Positions 42,104-51,046 of a DNA stretch of 64,000 nt are shown piece by piece. The stretch lies in the NCBI RefSeq assembly GCF_020217465.1, contig NZ_CP084115.1, positions 1 to 64,000 on the forward strand, given 5' to 3'. The notes under the pieces are model-generated. The model was given only the letters and a program-made list of their open reading frames with translations. It ran no database searches and had not been told where the DNA came from. How positions within the stretch are numbered: position 1 is the stretch's first letter; the number at the start of each line of letters is the position of its first letter. A program made the position numbers and the translations under genes. The stretch comes from Cobetia amphilecti. Its GTDB lineage: Bacteria > Pseudomonadota > Gammaproteobacteria > Pseudomonadales > Halomonadaceae.

Positions 42104-42523
42104 ATGATCGAACAGCTGCTTCAGTTCGCGCAGAATCATCCCTTGCTGGTCGGCGCCTTCGTCGCCCTGCTGGTCGCCCTCATTGTCATGGAAACCATGC
42201 GTGGCAACCACGGCGTCAGCGTCAGCGAGGCCACGCGACTGGTCAATCGCGAAGAGGGTGTCTTCATCGACATCCGCGACAGCAAGGAATTCAAGGCCGG
42301 TCATATCGCCGGTGCCGTCAACGTTCCCAGCAGTCAGCTGACCAGCGAGACCACTCCGCTGGCCAAGTACAAGGAACGCCCGGTGATCATCGTCTGCAAG
42401 CATGGCCAGACGGCGGGACCGCTGGTGGCGCGCCTCGAGAAGGATGGCTTCAAGCAGGCCGTCAAGCTCAAGGGCGGCATGGGCCAGTGGGAAGCCGACA
42501 GCCTGCCGGTCGTGACTCGCTGA
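42104..42523 (+). CDS. Membrane-anchored rhodanese-like protein YibN
   Basis: A 139-residue protein with one N-terminal membrane span (LLVGAFVALLVALIVM) and a cytosolic rhodanese domain (FIDIRDSKEFKAGHIAGAVN) ending with the active-site loop VCKHGQTAG, cysteine intact. GGAG lies 11 bases upstream. YibN of Escherichia has the same layout and lies next to secB; it has been linked to membrane protein insertion. The glutaredoxin gene grxC usually found between them is absent here. Confidence 0.88.
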   Translation: MIEQLLQFAQNHPLLVGAFVALLVALIVMETMRGNHGVSVSEATRLVNREEGVFIDIRDSKEFKAGHIAGAVNVPSSQLTSETTPLAKYKERPVIIVCKHGQTAGPLVARLEKDGFKQAVKLKGGMGQWEADSLPVVTR

Positions 42524-42648
42524 GTCGCAGACTCGCACGTCGCGTGTCTACCAGCTGTCATTGCCCCGCTGGCTGGGCAAGTTTGCGGGTCTGCTGGAGG
42601 CCGGCTCGCAACCAAGAATAAATCTCCGAACCCTCAAGGATATGTCTC

Positions 42649-43152
42649 ATGGCTGAAGAACAGAACGCACAGGCTGCAGCAGGCGCAGAACAGGCTCAGG
42701 ATCAGCTCCAGTTTGCCCTGCAGCGCATCTACGTGAAGGACGTGTCCTTCGAAGCCCCGAATTCTCCGGCGGTCTTCTCCCAGCCGTTCCAGCCGAAGGT
42801 CGCGCTGGAGCTGGATACCGAGCACCAGCAGGTCGGTGAGGAGCTGTTCGAAGTCTCCATCAAGGTCACCGCACAGGTCACCAATGGCGAAGACAAGACC
42901 ACTGCCTTCCTGGCGGAAGTCGAGCAGGCTGGCCTGTTCCGTATCGCTGGCCTGTCTGCCGAGCAGCTGGACCACACCCTGGGCGCCTTCTGCCCGAACG
43001 TGCTGTTCCCGTATGCGCGTGAAGCCATCGACAACCTGGTCAACCGTGGCAGCTTCCCTCCGCTGATGCTGGCTCCGGTCAACTTCGAGGCCATGTACGC
43101 GCAGCGCAAGCAGCGTGAAGCCCAGGGCGCCGCCGAGGCGACCGCTCACTGA
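42649..43152 (+). CDS. secB: Protein-export chaperone SecB
   Basis: SecB is a tetrameric chaperone that keeps precursors unfolded and passes them to SecA. The 167-residue acidic protein has LQRIYVKDVSFEAPNSP, ALELDTEHQQ, EVEQAGLFRIAG, GAFCPNVLFPYAREAID and RGSFPPLMLAPVNF, all diagnostic. AAGGA precedes the ATG. A terminator follows. Confidence 0.97.
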   Translation: MAEEQNAQAAAGAEQAQDQLQFALQRIYVKDVSFEAPNSPAVFSQPFQPKVALELDTEHQQVGEELFEVSIKVTAQVTNGEDKTTAFLAEVEQAGLFRIAGLSAEQLDHTLGAFCPNVLFPYAREAIDNLVNRGSFPPLMLAPVNFEAMYAQRKQREAQGAAEATAH

Positions 43153-43193
43153 TCAGTGAGCCGGCCTTGATTGGCCACATGACAGGTACGACC

Positions 43194-43228
43194 AGCGACG
43201 GGCCCCAGTGGCCCGTCGCTGCGTTTTT
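43194..43228 (+). terminator. Terminator after secB
   Basis: An 11-bp stem (43194-43204 with 43210-43220) with loop CCAGT followed by GCGTTTTT. Confidence 0.85.
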
Positions 43229-43317
43229 GGGCGACAATGACCGCCGCCTTGCCTGCGATGCTGCATCGACTCATCGCGGTTCACTTTCATTGCTTCTCTG
43301 TCCGCGAGACCCCGTCC

Positions 43318-44064
43318 ATGGCCATCCGTCTGTACTGCCCCGATCTTGATCTCAATGTCAGCGCCGGGGCGTCCTTCGCGCTCCCCGAGGGGCCTGCACG
43401 CCACCTCGGGCTGGTGCTGCGTGCCAAGGTCGGCAGTGAGGCGCAGCTGTTCGATGGCCGTGGGCAGGAGGTGCGCGTGCTGCTGGAGGAGGTGACCCGC
43501 AAGGGCGTCAGCGTGCAGGTGATCGAGGCGGTGCCCAATGACCGCGAGGCGCCGCTGGCGGTGCATCTGGGGCAGGCGATCTCCAAGGGCGATCGCATGG
43601 ATTACGCCATCCAGAAGGCCTGTGAGATGGGCGTGGCTGCCATCACGCCACTCTACACCGCGCGTGGCGACGTCAAGCTCAAGGGCGAGCGCGCCGACAA
43701 GAAGCTGGCGCACTGGCAGGGCGTGGCGGCCAGCGCCTGCGAGCAGTGCGGAAGAAGCGTCGTGCCGGTCGTGCATGCCCCGGTGGCGATGACGCAGTGG
43801 CTGTCCGAGCGTGATGAGCCGCTGCGCCTGATTCTGCAGCCGGGCGGTGCCGAGGCGCTGAACGTGGCCGAGGCCGAGGGCGGCGTGACCCGTGCCAGCC
43901 TGCTGATCGGCCCGGAAGGCGGCTTCACGCAGGAAGAGGTGGCAGAAGCGGCCGCAGCCGGTTGTGAAGTGCTCGGCCTGGGGCCGCGTATCCTGCGCAC
44001 CGAGACGGCGCCGGTGGTGGCGCTGACCTTGCTGCAGCAGCGATTTGGTGACCTGCCGCGCTGA
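43318..44064 (+). CDS. rsmE: 16S rRNA m3U1498 methyltransferase RsmE
   Basis: A SPOUT-family enzyme that methylates U1498 of 16S rRNA. The 248-residue protein has an N-terminal PUA-like part (HLGLVLRAKVGSEAQLFDGRG) and a C-terminal knotted domain with AIQKACEMGVAAITPL, RSVVPVVHAP, LIGPEGGFTQEEV and LGPRILRTETAPVVAL. ATG 43318 gives the family N-terminus; the frame is open 81 bp upstream without similarity. gshB follows after 212 bp. Confidence 0.95.
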   Translation: MAIRLYCPDLDLNVSAGASFALPEGPARHLGLVLRAKVGSEAQLFDGRGQEVRVLLEEVTRKGVSVQVIEAVPNDREAPLAVHLGQAISKGDRMDYAIQKACEMGVAAITPLYTARGDVKLKGERADKKLAHWQGVAASACEQCGRSVVPVVHAPVAMTQWLSERDEPLRLILQPGGAEALNVAEAEGGVTRASLLIGPEGGFTQEEVAEAAAAGCEVLGLGPRILRTETAPVVALTLLQQRFGDLPR

Positions 44065-44276
44065 TCTCCCGTCATCTGGCACCCGGGCGGAATTGTTGAT
44101 CTGCCGGCAACACAGCGTGAGCCGGCAAGGGCGTTTCGCCAGTGGTGAGCAGCACGGCGCTGCTGCATACTTGTCCCATCGCTCCCGCGCCATGGTGTCA
44201 TGTCGCGACGGGAGTCTCCGTTATCCCCGCTGCCGGCCGCGTGCCGGGCTGGCAGTGTCGTCACAAGGTTGCCTCA

Positions 44277-45248
44277 ATGACTGCTCGCAAGCTCAAGATC
44301 GGCGTGGTGATGGACCCGATGTCCAGCGTCGCCTACAAGAAGGACACCACTCTGGCCATGTTGTGGGCCGCCAGCCAGCGTGGCTGGTCGCTGCACTATC
44401 TCGAGCAGGAAGACCTCTATCTCGAGAATGGTCGCGCCATGGGCCGGATGCGTGATCTGGAGGTCTACCACGACCCGGACAACTTCTATCAGCTGGGCGA
44501 GGTCGTCGCGACTCCGCTGGCCGAGCTTGACGTGATCCTGATGCGCAAGGATCCGCCCGTCGACGAACACTTCCTGAATGCCGTTCACCTGCTGGGCTTT
44601 GCCGAGCGGGAAGGCGTGCTGGTGGTCAATCCGACGGCCGCGCTGCAGACCTGCAACGAGAAGCTCTTCGCTCAGCAGTTCCCGCAGTGCATCCCGCCGA
44701 CCACCGTGTCGGCCAACGACAAGGTGCTGCGCGCCTTCCACGCCGAGCATGGCAACGTGATCTTCAAGCCGCTGGATGGCATGGGTGGCAGTGGCATCTT
44801 CCACGTCGCCGAAGATGGCCGCAATCTCGGCTCGGTGATCGAGCAGCTGACGCTGCGGGGCACCCGTCAGATCATGGCCCAGCGTTATGTGCCGGAAATC
44901 AGTGCCGGCGATACGCGCATTCTGCTGGTGGATGGCGAGCCGGTGCCGTTCGGCCTGGCGCGCATTCCCAGCGCCGGCGAGACGCGCGGCAACCTGGCGG
45001 CTGGCGGACGTGGCGAATCGCGTGAGCTGACCGACCGCGATTACTGGCTGATCGAGCAGGTCAAGCCGGTGGTGAAATCATTGGGGCTGATGTTCGTCGG
45101 CCTGGACGTGATCGGCGACTACATCACCGAGATCAACGTCACCAGCCCGACCTGCGTACGCGAGATCGATACCCAGCGCGGCACTGATATCGCCGGTCTG
45201 TTGATGGATGCCATCGAAGCGCGTCTGGCGGCGCAGACGCCCGCCTGA
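44277..45248 (+). CDS. gshB: Glutathione synthetase
   Basis: GshB joins glycine to gamma-glutamylcysteine with ATP. The 323-residue ATP-grasp protein starts at ATG 44277 with AAGG upstream and has KIGVVMDPMSSVAYKKDTTL, LMRKDPPVDEHFL, KPLDGMGGSGIFHV and the metal-binding EINVTSPTCVREID. No gap or decay. Starts the gshB-tonB-yqgE-ruvX-pyr block, the same order as in Pseudomonas aeruginosa. Confidence 0.96.
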   Translation: MTARKLKIGVVMDPMSSVAYKKDTTLAMLWAASQRGWSLHYLEQEDLYLENGRAMGRMRDLEVYHDPDNFYQLGEVVATPLAELDVILMRKDPPVDEHFLNAVHLLGFAEREGVLVVNPTAALQTCNEKLFAQQFPQCIPPTTVSANDKVLRAFHAEHGNVIFKPLDGMGGSGIFHVAEDGRNLGSVIEQLTLRGTRQIMAQRYVPEISAGDTRILLVDGEPVPFGLARIPSAGETRGNLAAGGRGESRELTDRDYWLIEQVKPVVKSLGLMFVGLDVIGDYITEINVTSPTCVREIDTQRGTDIAGLLMDAIEARLAAQTPA

Positions 45249-45356
45249 TCAACGTCGCGGTGAGGTCGGCACCAGTTGGCTGACCCGCAATGGATTCGCA
45301 GTAAACGGCAAGGAAGCCGAAGCTGCCAATGAGGTTCCGTGGACAGGGAGTGGGGT

Positions 45357-46271
45357 ATGGCAGCACCCGTCGAATGGTGGGCAGGCAATCATAGCGTCAC
45401 CGACCCGATCACCTATGTACCGGTGACGCGGGTGCATCGCCGTGTGGTGGCATGGGGCGCGGCACTGGCCGTCCATGCCGTCATCGGCTGGTGGTTGCTG
45501 GGCAGCGGCCTGCTGACGCCGCCCGAGGTGCCGCCGATGCCAAAGCCGGTGATGCTCGATGTGACGCTGGTCAGTCAGGCCAGCACCACTGCCGTCGACT
45601 CGCAGGTGGTGGCCGAGCAGGACCAGCAGGCCAGTGGCAGCGGGCGCGAGGCAGCGGTGCAGGCCGGGCCAGTCAATCAGGCGCCCCCACAGCCGGGTGA
45701 GCAGAGTGCGTCCGAGGCCAGCGAGCCGGCCGTGTCGGAAGCCCAGGCCCCGGCCACGCAGGCGCTGGTACTGCCGGAGCGCATCCCCGAGGTGATCGCG
45801 ACCCAGCAGGCGTCGTCACAGCAGGTGACGCGTTCCGAACTGCTGCCGGATACGCCGGACAATGAACAGCAGGCCAGCGAGCAGGACGTTCAGCGAATCC
45901 AGGCCTCCGGCCAGTCGCGTGAGGTGGTGGGTGACACCGCCTCACGCAAGGCGGCGCGTGCCTCGGCCCGCGCGCGCTATATCAATGACTGGACCGGCAC
46001 GGTGCAGGCATTCGGCAATCAGCACTATCCGGCGCCTGCTCATCTGAGCGGCGAGCTGCGGATTCGCGCCGTCGTGCTGCCCAGCGGTCAGCTTGAGTTC
46101 GCGGAAGTGTTACAATCCTCGGGACATGCTGAACTCGACCAGGCGGCTCTGGATACGGTCTACGGCGCGGCTCCTTATGCGCCCTTTGATGAAAGTCTCA
46201 AGGGGATGAGCCAGCTGACCATCACCCGCATCTGGCGATTCGGCCCCGGCAACGATTCTGGCGCGCCCTGA
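45357..46271 (+). CDS. TonB-family energy transducer (TonB3-like)
   Basis: A 304-residue inner-membrane protein. One N-terminal span (AWGAALAVHAVIGWWLLG, about 38-55) is followed by a long Gln/Ala/Ser/Glu-rich linker with few prolines, then a TonB C-terminal domain (YPAPAHLSGELRIRAVVLPSG, SSGHAELDQAALDTV, PFDESL). No exbB or exbD is nearby. The Pseudomonas gene in this position, tonB3, affects twitching motility; no pil genes are seen here. Start at 45357 has GGGAG before it; an upstream GTG at 45339 is possible. Confidence 0.82.
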   Translation: MAAPVEWWAGNHSVTDPITYVPVTRVHRRVVAWGAALAVHAVIGWWLLGSGLLTPPEVPPMPKPVMLDVTLVSQASTTAVDSQVVAEQDQQASGSGREAAVQAGPVNQAPPQPGEQSASEASEPAVSEAQAPATQALVLPERIPEVIATQQASSQQVTRSELLPDTPDNEQQASEQDVQRIQASGQSREVVGDTASRKAARASARARYINDWTGTVQAFGNQHYPAPAHLSGELRIRAVVLPSGQLEFAEVLQSSGHAELDQAALDTVYGAAPYAPFDESLKGMSQLTITRIWRFGPGNDSGAP

Positions 46272-46286
46272 CGCCTCGGGAGGACC

Positions 46287-46844
46287 ATGCAAAGTCTGCG
46301 AGACTATTTCCTGCTGGCGATGCCGCATCTCGATGATGACAATTTTTCCGGCTCGCTCAGTTACCTCTGTGATCATGATGACAAGGGCACCCTCGGTGTC
46401 ATCGTCAACAAGCCGATCAAGCTGACCATGCGCGGTCTGTTCGAGCAGCTCGAGATCGCTGCCGACAGCTGTGAGCGCCTCGATGAGGTGGTCTATTACG
46501 GTGGCCCCGTCCACAAGGACCGCGGCTTCATCCTGCATCGCGGCAAGGCCAGCGAGTGGGATTCCAGCCTGCAGGTGACCGACGAGCTGGCGCTGACCAC
46601 CTCGTTGGACATCCTGAAGGCGATAGCCGGCAACGAAGGCCCTGATGACTTCATGGTGTGCCTCGGCTGCGCTGGCTGGGAGCCGGACCAGCTCACCAAC
46701 GAGCTGAAGGAAAACAGCTGGCTGATCGTCGAAGGCGACAGCGGCATCCTCTTCGATGCCGACAGCGAGTCCCGTCTCGAAGCGGCTGCCAGCAAGCTGG
46801 GCGTCGACATGAATCTGATGTCGCGGGAGATCGGGCATGGCTGA
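46287..46844 (+). CDS. yqgE: UPF0301 protein YqgE
   Basis: A 185-residue AlgH/YqgE-type protein: YFLLAMPHLDDDNFSGSL, HDDKGTLGVIVNKP, YYGGPVHKDRGFILH and CLGCAGWEPDQLTNELKEN are its hallmarks. Strong GGAGG before ATG. Its function is not established. The gene overlaps ruvX by 8 bp, a pairing conserved widely. Confidence 0.93.
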   Translation: MQSLRDYFLLAMPHLDDDNFSGSLSYLCDHDDKGTLGVIVNKPIKLTMRGLFEQLEIAADSCERLDEVVYYGGPVHKDRGFILHRGKASEWDSSLQVTDELALTTSLDILKAIAGNEGPDDFMVCLGCAGWEPDQLTNELKENSWLIVEGDSGILFDADSESRLEAAASKLGVDMNLMSREIGHG

Positions 46845-47292
46845 GCGGCAAGTCAGCCGTACGGCGCTGGCGTTCGATTTCGGCACGCGCCGCATCGGTG
46901 TCGCGGTGGGCACCGAGATGCTCGGCACCGCGACGCCCCTGGTGCCGCTGCATGTGCGGGACGGCATTCCGGACTGGAATGTCGTCAATCGCCTGATCGA
47001 GGAATGGCAGCCCGACCTGTTCGTGGTCGGCCTGCCCCTCGAGCTGGACGGCAGCGAGACACTGATGTGCAGCCGAGCCCGCAAGTTCGGCAAGCGCCTG
47101 TATGGCCGCTACGGCAAGCCGCTGGAAATGTGGGATGAGCGCGGCTCCACCAAGGCGGCCAAGGGCTTGGCGCGCGAGCGCGGCCACCGCGGCAATTATC
47201 GCGATGATGGCGTGGACGGCCTCGCCGCTCAGCTGATTCTCGAGAGCTGGTTTGCAAGCCAGCGAGGCGAGGGCGACCTTGTCGGTTACTGA
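46837..47292 (+). CDS. ruvX: Holliday-junction resolvase-like RuvX/YqgF
   Basis: A 151-residue RNase H-fold nuclease linked to pre-16S rRNA 5' end processing. ALAFDFGTRRIGVAVG holds the first catalytic Asp, VVGLPLELDGS the second region, and DDGVDGLAAQLILESW the last acidic residues. It overlaps yqgE and is followed 8 bp after the stop by a strong terminator just before pyrR. Confidence 0.94.
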   Translation: MAERQVSRTALAFDFGTRRIGVAVGTEMLGTATPLVPLHVRDGIPDWNVVNRLIEEWQPDLFVVGLPLELDGSETLMCSRARKFGKRLYGRYGKPLEMWDERGSTKAAKGLARERGHRGNYRDDGVDGLAAQLILESWFASQRGEGDLVGY

Positions 47293-47300
47293 ATACTCCA

Positions 47301-47331
47301 CCCGCTTCCTTTCCGGAAGCGGGTTTTTTTT
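47301..47331 (+). terminator. Terminator or attenuator before pyrR
   Basis: A 9-bp GC-rich stem (47301-47309 with 47315-47323), loop TTTCC, then eight T. It lies only 45 bp before the pyrR ATG, and no good promoter fits in that space (best TTGCCG-17-TAGGAA, 47338-47366), so pyr transcription may start upstream and be regulated here. Confidence 0.85.
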
Positions 47332-47375
47332 GTCTGTTTGCCGCCATCCGGCAGGGAAGATAGGAAGCGATATCC

Positions 47376-47924
47376 ATGCAAGAGTCTGAGATGCACGAAG
47401 AACATGAGGCACTGCCAGAGGTCGAGGCACTGCTCGAGGCCATGACCGAGGAGCTCGAATTGCTGTTCGAGCGCCGTGAACTCGATCGTGAACGTCTGAT
47501 TCCGGTCGGCATTCATACCGGCGGTGTCTGGGTCGCCCAGGCACTGCGTGAGCGGCTGGGGCTGGAAGAGCCCCTCGCGACACTGGATATCGGTTTCTGG
47601 CGCGACGACTTCGGCCACAAGGGCCTGCCGGATGGCGGCCAGGGGTCACAGCTGCCGGATATCGAGAACCGCGATCTGCTGCTGGTGGACGATGTGCTGA
47701 TGAGCGGACGTACCGTGCGCGCGGCGCTCAATGAGCTGTTCGACTATGGCCGTCCGCGCCGCGTGCTGCTGGCCTGCCTGGTAGAGCTGCCGGGACGTGA
47801 GCTGCCGGTGCAGCCGGACGCCCTGGGCGCCAACCTGGCGCTGGCGCCCGGCAAGCGCATCAAGCTGGAAGGCCCCGGCAACCTGCGCCTGACACTGGTC
47901 GATACCGGCGAGGTGACGGCATGA
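47376..47924 (+). CDS. pyrR: Pyrimidine regulator / uracil phosphoribosyltransferase PyrR
   Basis: A 182-residue phosphoribosyltransferase-fold protein. [21 protein letters not shown] and the PRPP-binding [18 protein letters not shown] identify PyrR. In Gram-positives it controls attenuation by binding RNA; in pseudomonads the role is less clear, although the pyrR-pyrB-pyrC' order is retained. AGGA precedes the ATG. It overlaps pyrB by 4 bp (ATGA). Confidence 0.93.
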   Translation: MQESEMHEEHEALPEVEALLEAMTEELELLFERRELDRERLIPVGIHTGGVWVAQALRERLGLEEPLATLDIGFWRDDFGHKGLPDGGQGSQLPDIENRDLLLVDDVLMSGRTVRAALNELFDYGRPRRVLLACLVELPGRELPVQPDALGANLALAPGKRIKLEGPGNLRLTLVDTGEVTA

Positions 47925-48973
47925 ACCTGTTTGATCTCTCGCAGGCCAGCGCGGACGTGCGGGCTGCCTCGCCGGCACAGGTCCAGCTGGATGAGCAGGG
48001 CCGGCTGCGCCACTTTCTGGATATCGAAGGCCTGCCGCGCAGCGTGTTGACCGAGATTCTCGACACCGCCGATCACTTCCGTGGCATCGGCGATGCCGAG
48101 GTCAAGAAGGTGCCGTTGCTGCGCGGACGTACGGTGGCCAACCTGTTCTTCGAGAACTCGACCCGGACGCGTGCCACCTTCGAGCTGGCCGCCAAGCGTC
48201 TGTCGGCGGATGTACTCAATCTGGACATCAAGACCTCGTCGGCCGCCAAGGGCGAGTCGCTGATGGATACCCTGGTCAATCTCGAGGCCATGCAGGCGGA
48301 TGCCTTCGTGGTGCGTCATGGCGACTCCGGCGCGGCGCACTTCATCGCCAGCCAGATCACGCCGCATGTGGCGATCATCAATGCCGGCGACGGTCGCCAT
48401 GCGCACCCGACCCAGGCGATGCTCGACATGCTGACCATCCGCCGCCACAAGGGCGAGTTCGCCAATCTGCGCGTCGCGATCGTCGGTGACATCCTGCATT
48501 CACGCGTCGCTCGCTCGCAGATTCAGGCGCTCAATACGCTGGGCGCAGCGGAGGTGCGGGTGGTCGCGCCGCAGACGCTGCTGCCCATCGGGGTCGAGAC
48601 GCTGGGCTGTCAGGTCTTCACTGAACTGGCAGCAGGGCTGAAGGATGTCGATGTCGTCATCATGCTGCGCCTGCAGAAGGAGCGCATGGATGGCGCGCTG
48701 CTGCCCTCGGAGTCGGAATACTACCGCCGCTATGGCCTGACCCGCGAAAGCCTGGCACACGCGCACCCTGACGCCGTGGTGATGCATCCGGGGCCGATCA
48801 ACCGGGGTGTCGAGATCGAATCCGCCGTCGCGGATGGTCCGCGCTCGCTGATACTCGATCAGGTCACCAACGGTATCGCGGTGCGCATGGCGGTGCTGTC
48901 GATGGCGGTCTCCGGACAGATGAAGGCGCGCGCCGAGCGCAGGGGTGAACGTTCACGAGGAGCTGGCGCATGA
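47921..48973 (+). CDS. pyrB: Aspartate carbamoyltransferase catalytic subunit
   Basis: PyrB condenses carbamoyl phosphate and aspartate, the committed pyrimidine step. The 350-residue protein carries the carbamoyl phosphate motif [46 protein letters not shown] and [20 protein letters not shown]. The N-terminal extension of about 25 residues is typical of the large class A enzymes that assemble with a PyrC' partner. Overlaps both neighbours by 4 bp. Confidence 0.96.
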   Translation: MNLFDLSQASADVRAASPAQVQLDEQGRLRHFLDIEGLPRSVLTEILDTADHFRGIGDAEVKKVPLLRGRTVANLFFENSTRTRATFELAAKRLSADVLNLDIKTSSAAKGESLMDTLVNLEAMQADAFVVRHGDSGAAHFIASQITPHVAIINAGDGRHAHPTQAMLDMLTIRRHKGEFANLRVAIVGDILHSRVARSQIQALNTLGAAEVRVVAPQTLLPIGVETLGCQVFTELAAGLKDVDVVIMLRLQKERMDGALLPSESEYYRRYGLTRESLAHAHPDAVVMHPGPINRGVEIESAVADGPRSLILDQVTNGIAVRMAVLSMAVSGQMKARAERRGERSRGAGA

Positions 48974-50235
48974 AACGCAGCCTGATCAATGCACGGGTGA
49001 TCGACCCGACCAACGGCCTCGATGGCCAGTACGACCTCCACCTCGACGGCGGTCGCCTGATCGCGATCGGCGAGGCGCCGGCGGATTTCAGTGCCGAGCA
49101 GCGCGATGATCTGGCGGGCAAGCTGGTCACGCCGGCCTTCATCGATCTTGGCGCGCACTTGCGCGACCCGGGTCCGCGCTACAAGGGCAGCCTGGTCAGT
49201 GAGTCGGCTGCCGCACTGGCGGGTGGCTACGCGACCATCCTGCCGCGGCCCGACACCAGCCCGGTGCTCGACAGCGCCTCGCATATTCGTACGCTGCTGG
49301 ACCGTGCGCGTGATGTGGCGGGGGTGCGTCTTGCGCCGCTGGGGGCACTGACGCAGGGACTGGACGGTGATCTGCTCGCCAATATGGCCGCGCTCAAGTC
49401 CGCAGGCTGCGTGGCACTGACCAACCTGCGCCAGCCAATACGCGATCTCGGCGTACTGCGCCGTTGTCTGGAGTACGCGCGGACCTTTGATATCACCGTC
49501 GTGTTCCAGGCCCAGGAGGCCGCCTTGGCTGGGCAGGGCTGCGCCCATGAGGGCGCCATTGCCTCACGTCTCGGGCTAGCCGGCATTCCGGAATCTGCCG
49601 AGACGGTCGCTCTGACCCAGTGGCTGCTGTTGATCGAGCAGACCGGTGTACGGGCGCATGTGTCGCTGCTCTCCAGTGCACGGGCCGTGGAGCTGGTACG
49701 TGATGCCAAGGCCAGAGGGCTGGATATCAGCGCGGATGTGTCGATGGCGCAACTGCACTGGACCGATGAGCAGCTGGAAGGCTTCAACGCCAATTTCCAT
49801 CTGGAGCCGCCACTGCGCAGCGCGGCAGACCGGGATGCGCTGCGGGCAGGTGTGGTCGATGGCACCATCGACGCCATCGTCAGTGATCATCTGCCCCATG
49901 AAGCCGCAGCCAAGAGCGCGCCCTTCGCGGTATCCGAGCCCGGCATGACCAGCCTGGAAACCATGCTGCCGCTGGGGCTGGCGCTGGTGGAGGCCGAGCT
50001 GCTCAGCCTGCCTCGCCTGATCGAGACATTGACGTTCAGTGCCAGACGCTTCGGACTCAAGGGCGGCATGCTGGAAGTGGGCGAGTACTGTGATCTGGCG
50101 GTTATCGATATGGAACAGGAGTGGCGTGTCTCAAGCGAGACGCTGGTCAGTGCCGGCCATAACACGCCGCTGCTTGGCATGCTGTTGAACGGTCGCGTCG
50201 AAGAAGTGCTGCTGGGTGATTCCTGCTACGCCTAA
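48970..50235 (+). CDS. pyrX: Non-catalytic dihydroorotase homologue PyrC'
   Basis: A 421-residue amidohydrolase-fold protein that in pseudomonads is needed to assemble the class A aspartate carbamoyltransferase dodecamer. The active-site signature D-x-H-x-H-x-R-x-P-G is [10 protein letters not shown] here (59-68): the first metal histidine is Gly61. The following asparagine motif is also altered (RPDTSP). The C-terminal SDHLPHEAA is retained. It should not be an active dihydroorotase; a functional pyrC must lie elsewhere. Overlaps pyrB by ATGA. Confidence 0.92.
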   Translation: MKRSLINARVIDPTNGLDGQYDLHLDGGRLIAIGEAPADFSAEQRDDLAGKLVTPAFIDLGAHLRDPGPRYKGSLVSESAAALAGGYATILPRPDTSPVLDSASHIRTLLDRARDVAGVRLAPLGALTQGLDGDLLANMAALKSAGCVALTNLRQPIRDLGVLRRCLEYARTFDITVVFQAQEAALAGQGCAHEGAIASRLGLAGIPESAETVALTQWLLLIEQTGVRAHVSLLSSARAVELVRDAKARGLDISADVSMAQLHWTDEQLEGFNANFHLEPPLRSAADRDALRAGVVDGTIDAIVSDHLPHEAAAKSAPFAVSEPGMTSLETMLPLGLALVEAELLSLPRLIETLTFSARRFGLKGGMLEVGEYCDLAVIDMEQEWRVSSETLVSAGHNTPLLGMLLNGRVEEVLLGDSCYA

Positions 50236-50239
50236 GCAG

Positions 50240-50255
50240 TGTTTCACGTGGAACA
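50240..50255. promoter_or_regulatory. parS site immediately after pyrC'
   Basis: TGTTTCACGTGGAACA, identical to the site at 3962, begins 5 bp beyond the pyrC' stop. First of three within 605 bp. Confidence 0.85.
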
Positions 50256-50330
50256 TGATGCTTGAGATATTTGGCTAAAGCGCGCCAACAGACTGATAGC
50301 CAAGCGATTTTTTGAATGACGTATGGAGAG

Positions 50331-50361
50331 AATTGGCTGCTTTTTCGTAAAGCAGCCAATT
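50331..50361. terminator. Hairpin in the pyrC'-tautomerase gap
   Basis: A 13-bp perfect stem (50331-50343 with 50349-50361), loop TTCGT, followed by TCTTT. Possible terminator of the pyr operon, lying between two parS sites in a 337-bp gap without a gene. Confidence 0.6.
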
Positions 50362-50421
50362 TCTTTACCAGCCTATGCCGCAGACTGACATCGCTGGGCT
50401 GCGCTCTTTGCTGCCGGCAGA

Positions 50422-50437
50422 TGTTTCACGTGGAACA
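50422..50437. promoter_or_regulatory. parS site upstream of the tautomerase gene
   Basis: A second copy of TGTTTCACGTGGAACA in the same gap, 136 bp before the tautomerase ATG. Confidence 0.85.
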
Positions 50438-50572
50438 ATGGCTTCAGGAGCGATTTGCGAGAGCCCATTGGCCACAGCGCCTTAAAGCGGCTGTGGCAAT
50501 AGCGAGCAAGGCGGCTGGCCAGGCTGATCTGGCATGTAGAAAAAGAGATCTGAACAACAAGGAGAGAAAACC

Positions 50573-50758
50573 ATGCCGATGATTCGTGCGGAATTTCTGA
50601 CTGGCAAGACACAGGAACAGAAGCGGGAGCTGGTGGAGGCGTTGACGCGCGAGACGGCTCGCGTATTGGGCGTGCGTGAGCAGTCTGTCTGGGTGGTGCT
50701 GCAGGAAGTGGAGCCGGAAAACTGGGCCGTCGCTGGCACGCCATTGTCAGAGCGCTAA
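50573..50758 (+). CDS. 4-oxalocrotonate tautomerase-family protein
   Basis: A 61-residue tautomerase-superfamily subunit. It starts MPMIRAEFLTGKTQEQK: Pro2 becomes the N-terminal catalytic base once Met is removed. The canonical Arg11 of catabolic 4-OT (EGRT) is Lys here (TGKT), so the natural substrate may differ. A strong AAGGAGAG precedes the ATG. No aromatic-degradation genes are near; instead three parS sites surround it. Confidence 0.9.
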   Translation: MPMIRAEFLTGKTQEQKRELVEALTRETARVLGVREQSVWVVLQEVEPENWAVAGTPLSER

Positions 50759-50828
50759 GAGAAGAAGTTTCAACTGGGCACTTGTTCTCAACTATCTGAT
50801 TCAGACGGTGTTTTACGAGGAATCAAGA

Positions 50829-50844
50829 TGTTCCACGTGAAACA
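50829..50844. promoter_or_regulatory. parS site downstream of the tautomerase gene
   Basis: TGTTCCACGTGAAACA, the mirror-type variant of the other sites (one arm TTCC, the other AAAC). Confidence 0.85.
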
Positions 50845-50967
50845 CGCCCCTGGTCTTGGCCCGGCATTGCCAGTGTATGGAAAACCGGCTGAGGCATGAC
50901 AGAGGCATTAAAGAGGGGAGTGGGACGCAGGGCACGGCGAGCAACGCGCCTGGTAATCCGGAACAAA

Positions 50968-51008
50968 AAAACGCCGCAGCCATTTCTGGCTGCGGCGTTT
51001 TCATTTGC
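50968..51008 (-). terminator. Terminator of serA
   Basis: A 15-bp stem (50968-50982 with 50987-51001), loop TTTC, with a run of seven A on the plus strand giving a T-run for the leftward serA transcript. Confidence 0.9.
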
Positions 51009-51046
51009 CTGCCCTCTGCTCCACGGCCATGAAGCAGAGCACGGAC

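Noticed and set aside
50573-50758. Part of an aromatic-degradation operon
   Set aside because: The tautomerase has Lys in place of the catabolic Arg11 and no degradation genes nearby.
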